In this document: positions 4,878-8,068 of the stretch, one piece after another | How positions within the stretch are numbered: position 1 is the first letter of the stretch | How the letters are laid out: each line of letters begins with the position of its first letter | NCBI GenBank assembly: GCA_035291705.1 | Contig: DATDRM010000051.1 | Location: forward strand, 1-8,068 | Reading direction: 5' to 3' | DNA from: DATDRM01 sp035291705 | GTDB lineage: Bacteria; Chloroflexota; Anaerolineae; Anaerolineales; UBA4823 | Length of the DNA stretch: 8,068 bases | The notes under the pieces: generated by a model | Seen by the model: the letters and a program-made list of their open reading frames with translations, nothing else | Databases searched by the model: none | What the model was told of the DNA's origin: nothing | Made by a program: the position numbers and the translations under genes

Positions 4878-6389
4878 ATGTCCCGTGTCGCCCGCGCTTC
4901 CCTGATCGTCGCTGTCTTCTTTGGCCTGGAGAAGGTTCTTGGCCTGCTGCGCCGATTGATCGTCAACCGCCAGTTTGGACGTTCCCCCGAGCTGGACGCC
5001 TTCGAGACTGCCAATACCCTGCCCGAGCTGCTCTTCGCCATCATTGCCGGCGGTGCCCTGGCTATTGCGCTGATCCCGGTGCTTTCCGAATACCTGGAGA
5101 AGAGGGGCAGGCCAGGACTGTGGGACCTCTTCGCACGCGTCGCCAACCTGGTTTTCCTGGCCACCGCCGCGTTATCGTCCCTGGTGGCGATCTTTGCAGA
5201 TCAGCTGGTGCGCATCCTTGCCCCTGGTTTTGGCGCGGCACAGCAGTCGCTGGTAGCCGAATTGATGCGCCTCAACCTGGTTTCAACGATCCTTTTTTCG
5301 ATGGCCGGGCTGGTGATCGCCGGTTTGCAAGCCAACCAGCACTTCCTCCTGCCCGCCATGGCGCCCAGCATGTACGATATAGGCGCCTTGTTCGGGCTGC
5401 TTGTTCTGGCGCCGGAAAACGGCTACCATCTCGGCCCACTCACCCTGCCCGCCTTTGGCATGGGGATTCAAGGCGTGGTGTACGGCACTGTGCTCGGGTC
5501 GGCGCTGTTTCTATTTGTGCAGCTGCCTGGGCTGGTGATTTATCGCTTCCGCTGGAGACCCACTATCGATCTGAGCAATCCAGGGGTAAGACAGGTCATC
5601 ACCGTGCTTGTGCCGCGCGCCTTGAACGTGCTCTGCATCCAGTTGATCTTCATCCTCCAGGAAAGGTTCGCCTCGTTCCTGATCACCGGTTCGGTGAACG
5701 CGCTCGCCTTGGGCTGGTTGTTCATGCAGGTTCCGGAGACGATTATTGGCTCGGCGATTGGCACCGCCTTGTTGCCGACCCTTTCTGAGCAGGTTGCCCG
5801 CGGCGAAAGAGAAGGATTCCAGCAGTCGCTGAACCATGCTATCCGGGTGATGCTGGCCCTGAGCATCCCCGCCGCCCTTTTGATCGGGATGACTCTGCGC
5901 CCCGTCGTCGGGCTGTTGAACTTCGACGAGATCGGGACAGAGCTGGTGGTCTGGACGGCACGCGGATTCCTGCTTGGCCTGGTGGGACACGCGCTGCTCG
6001 AAGTGGCGGTGCGGGCGTATTATGCCCAACAGGATGCACGCACACCCCTGGTGGCGGCTGCCCTGACTGCGGCTGGCTTCTTTTTCCTGGCGTTGATCCT
6101 GACGCGTCCCTTGGGCGCGCCCGGGATCGGGTTGGCGAACAGCCTGGCCTTCAGTGGAGAGGCGTTGCTATTGCTTTTCCTCTTGAACCGCAAAATCCCC
6201 GGGCTGTTGCGGGTGGGCAGCACCCTGGTCCGGGCAGGCCTGGCTTTGATGGGCAGCGCACTGGTGGTTTTTGGACTGTCTTTGCTCAGCTCCTCGTCGC
6301 TGTTGTGGGCGGGTGGGTCGCTGGTGGCGGGGGGTCTGGTCGTGCTGCCTTTGATCTGGCCGGAGATCAAACTGCTGATAAAATTATAA
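4878..6389 (+). CDS. murJ: MurJ/MviN-family lipid II flippase, divergent
   Basis: This 503-residue polytopic membrane protein has the length and many-helix pattern of MurJ (usually 14 helices), which flips lipid-linked peptidoglycan precursors to the outer face of the membrane. Family landmarks are VLGLLRRLIVNRQFG (19-34), the Asp of LDAF (Asp40), LPELLFAIIAGGAL (48-61), GIQGVVYGTVLGS, and ETIIGSAIGTALLPTLSE in the middle. Against E. coli MurJ, Arg24 and Asp39 correspond to Arg25 and Asp40 and Arg18 to Lys19. Arg52 aligns with Phe53, and the helix-8 Arg270 region (LALGWLFMQVPETIIG) lacks the Arg. ATG 4878 is the first start after an in-frame stop at 4863-4865, and no Shine-Dalgarno is visible. 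The secreted protease starts 45 bases downstream. It could be a specialised MurJ paralogue with altered substrate preference. Confidence 0.9.
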   Translation: MSRVARASLIVAVFFGLEKVLGLLRRLIVNRQFGRSPELDAFETANTLPELLFAIIAGGALAIALIPVLSEYLEKRGRPGLWDLFARVANLVFLATAALSSLVAIFADQLVRILAPGFGAAQQSLVAELMRLNLVSTILFSMAGLVIAGLQANQHFLLPAMAPSMYDIGALFGLLVLAPENGYHLGPLTLPAFGMGIQGVVYGTVLGSALFLFVQLPGLVIYRFRWRPTIDLSNPGVRQVITVLVPRALNVLCIQLIFILQERFASFLITGSVNALALGWLFMQVPETIIGSAIGTALLPTLSEQVARGEREGFQQSLNHAIRVMLALSIPAALLIGMTLRPVVGLLNFDEIGTELVVWTARGFLLGLVGHALLEVAVRAYYAQQDARTPLVAAALTAAGFFFLALILTRPLGAPGIGLANSLAFSGEALLLLFLLNRKIPGLLRVGSTLVRAGLALMGSALVVFGLSLLSSSSLLWAGGSLVAGGLVVLPLIWPEIKLLIKL

Positions 6390-6434
6390 ACGGGAGATTA
6401 TCTACCTGCGGGTGGCGAGTTTTAGGAGATTTCC

Positions 6435-8068
6435 TTGGATACAAAAGTGCGCTTTGCAGCATTGATCTTACTTTTGGTGTTCGTGGTGCCGGCGGTTGGC
6501 ACACCCCACGCGGCCCCTGCTGCACCCTGGCAAGCCAAAGTCGACCCCTGGGTGCTCACTTCAGCCTTGGCTGGGGAGACTGAGTTCATCGTCTTCCTGG
6601 CTGAGCAGGCCGATCTGAGCCATGCAAGGCAGCTTCCGACCAAACTGGAAAAAGGCACCTACATCTTTGCGCGGCTGACGGAGGTTGCCAGGCGGTCACA
6701 AAAGCCAGTGCTGGCGGCGCTGGAATCGGGCGCGGCAGAATATCGCCCCTTCTGGATCGCCAATATGATCTGGGCGCGCGGCGACCTGCGCATGGTCGAG
6801 GTCATGGCGCAGCGCGCCGACGTGGCCCATATCTATGCCAATCCCTGGGTGCGTTTGGACGGGCCAGTTGAGCCTACAACTCCGTTGCCTGAACACGTGG
6901 TTGAAGCGATCGAGTGGAATATCGATAAAGTGCGCGCCCCGCAGGTTTGGGCGGCCGGCTACACTGGTCAAGGGGCTGTCATCGGGGGGCAGGACACCGG
7001 CTACGAATGGGATCACCCGGCACTCAAGGGCCATTACCGCGGTTGGGATGGCTTCGTCGCCGACCATAACTTCAACTGGCATGACGCTATCCACGAGAGC
7101 TTCGGCAACCCGTGCGGCAGCGATACCAGCCAGCCTTGCGATGATCATGGACACGGCACGCATACTATGGGTACCATGCTGGGGGACGACCCCAGCCACA
7201 GCTACCAGATCGGGATGGCTCCAAGCGCCCGGTGGATCGGATGCCGTAATATGGATCAGGGCTTCGGCAGCCCGATCACCTACAGCGAGTGCTACCAGTG
7301 GTTCCTGGCACCGACGGACTTGAACGACCAGAATCCCGATCCTTCCAGGGCGCCAGACGTGATTAACAATTCCTGGGCATGCCCACCTGAAGAGGGTTGT
7401 GACAACCCAGATATATTATTGACGGTAGTGGAAGCAGTAAGGGCGGCTGGCATCCTGACCGTGCATTCGGCTGGCAATAGCGGTCCTGAGTGCAGCACAG
7501 TGGACACGCCCGCCGCGATCTATGACGCCTCATTCACCGCTGGGGCTACTACCGAGGAGGATTCCGTTGCTGATTTCAGCAGCCGGGGTCCGGTGACATT
7601 GGACGGCAGCGGGCGCCTCAAGCCGGATATCTCCGCCCCAGGGAGTTGGATTTACTCCAGCATTCCCGGTGGAAGTTACACATGGATGAGCGGCACCAGC
7701 ATGGCCGGGCCGCACGTCGCTGGCCTGGTGGCCTTGATTATCTCTGCGCATCCTGCTGTGCGAGGACAGGTGGACGCCATCGAGCAGGTGATCGAACAAA
7801 CTGCACTGCTGATTGAGAGCGACCAGGTCTGCGGGGGCATCCCGGGCGCACAAATCCCCAACTCAATCTTTGGCTGGGGCCGCATCGATGCCTGGCTGGC
7901 CCAGTGGGTCTTGCTATCGCCAGGGGTCAATGGATCGATCCTGCCTGGTCTGACGGCCACTTATCACCACACTCTCACCAATACCCATGCCGCCAGCGAC
8001 GTTTATGACTTAACCCTCAACAGCAGCCAGGGCTGGGCGAATGTATCCCCGAGCGAGGTGACCCTGGA
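6435..8068 (+). CDS. Secreted S8 subtilisin-like serine protease, bacillopeptidase F-like (partial, runs off window)
   Basis: At least 544 codons are open from TTG 6435 to the window edge. The TTG is chosen because AGGAG (6424-6428) lies 6 bases upstream and the signal peptide then begins MDTKVRFAALILLLVFVVP. Residues ~45-140 are a predicted I9-type propeptide (EFIVFLAEQADL to VAHIYANPWV). The catalytic domain (~160-490) contains the full S8 set: Asp187 (GGQDTGYEWDHPAL), His240 (DDHGHGTHTMG), oxyanion Asn348 (HSAGNSGP) and Ser422 (SGTSMAGPHVAG). Flanking motifs IGMAPSARWIGCRNMDQGFG and APDVINNSW are those of the bacillopeptidase F-like subgroup. The C-terminal part (LSPGVNGSILPGL, LTNTHAASDVYDLTL) begins an Ig-like domain that is cut off. 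It is probably autoprocessed outside the cell and degrades extracellular protein. It may share a transcript with murJ, given the 45-base gap and no terminator between them. Confidence 0.93.
   Translation, partial: MDTKVRFAALILLLVFVVPAVGTPHAAPAAPWQAKVDPWVLTSALAGETEFIVFLAEQADLSHARQLPTKLEKGTYIFARLTEVARRSQKPVLAALESGAAEYRPFWIANMIWARGDLRMVEVMAQRADVAHIYANPWVRLDGPVEPTTPLPEHVVEAIEWNIDKVRAPQVWAAGYTGQGAVIGGQDTGYEWDHPALKGHYRGWDGFVADHNFNWHDAIHESFGNPCGSDTSQPCDDHGHGTHTMGTMLGDDPSHSYQIGMAPSARWIGCRNMDQGFGSPITYSECYQWFLAPTDLNDQNPDPSRAPDVINNSWACPPEEGCDNPDILLTVVEAVRAAGILTVHSAGNSGPECSTVDTPAAIYDASFTAGATTEEDSVADFSSRGPVTLDGSGRLKPDISAPGSWIYSSIPGGSYTWMSGTSMAGPHVAGLVALIISAHPAVRGQVDAIEQVIEQTALLIESDQVCGGIPGAQIPNSIFGWGRIDAWLAQWVLLSPGVNGSILPGLTATYHHTLTNTHAASDVYDLTLNSSQGWANVSPSEVTL

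Noticed and set aside
5511..6029. 172-codon minus-strand open frame within murJ
   Set aside because: It is a shadow of the high-GC murJ coding sequence, rich in His/Gln/Arg with no domain signal.
6696..7199. Open frames on either strand within 6696-7323 that do not match the protease frame
   Set aside because: The uninterrupted frame from TTG 6435 carries all subtilase motifs, so these are shadow frames.

Overview
The window fits a member of the Chloroflexota, most likely an Anaerolineae-type bacterium. This is inferred from overall style, not from a marker gene. The supporting signs are two lipoproteins with long Thr/Pro-rich linkers, a secreted bacillopeptidase F-like subtilase, a divergent MurJ, short A/T-rich or CACTGA-type intergenic repeats, and moderate-to-high GC. 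No complete novel defence or mobile system is visible. The most unusual signals are several decayed genes and a lipoprotein operon in which both translation starts lie in or beside small perfect hairpins.

Layout, left to right. Positions 1-152 hold the remnant of a GNAT acetyltransferase, interrupted by an in-frame TAA and truncated where the next gene begins. An intact UPF0060/YnfA-family membrane protein follows (149-493). A minus-strand transcription unit comes next: promoter (873-901), tRNA-Ser(UGA) (754-840), an intergenic repeat/hairpin, tRNA-Ser(GCU) (591-685) and a rho-independent terminator (549-582). Positions 919-1655 are a decayed ISAs1-family insertion sequence with 19/21-matching terminal inverted repeats, an internally deleted transposase and a premature stop.

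Just outside the IS right end is a sigma70-like promoter (1670-1698). It should drive a two-gene lipoprotein operon (1734-2819 and 2840-4522). The two products share the layout lipobox, Thr/Pro linker, concanavalin-like beta-sandwich. They are probably surface proteins that sense or bind extracellular polymers, but the ligand is unknown. A hairpin covers the start codon of the first gene. A second hairpin pairs the stop-codon region of the first gene with the Shine-Dalgarno of the second, which suggests translational coupling.

Positions 4572-4823 are the orphan N-terminal end of a DppB/OppB-type ABC transporter permease, running into a short repeat cluster (4824-4867). An intact but divergent murJ lipid II flippase gene follows (4878-6389). 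A secreted S8 serine protease with a TTG start begins at 6435 and runs off the right edge at 8068. The theme is a low-selection neighbourhood with three gene remnants (GNAT, ISAs1 transposase, permease) interspersed with intact envelope and secretion genes.
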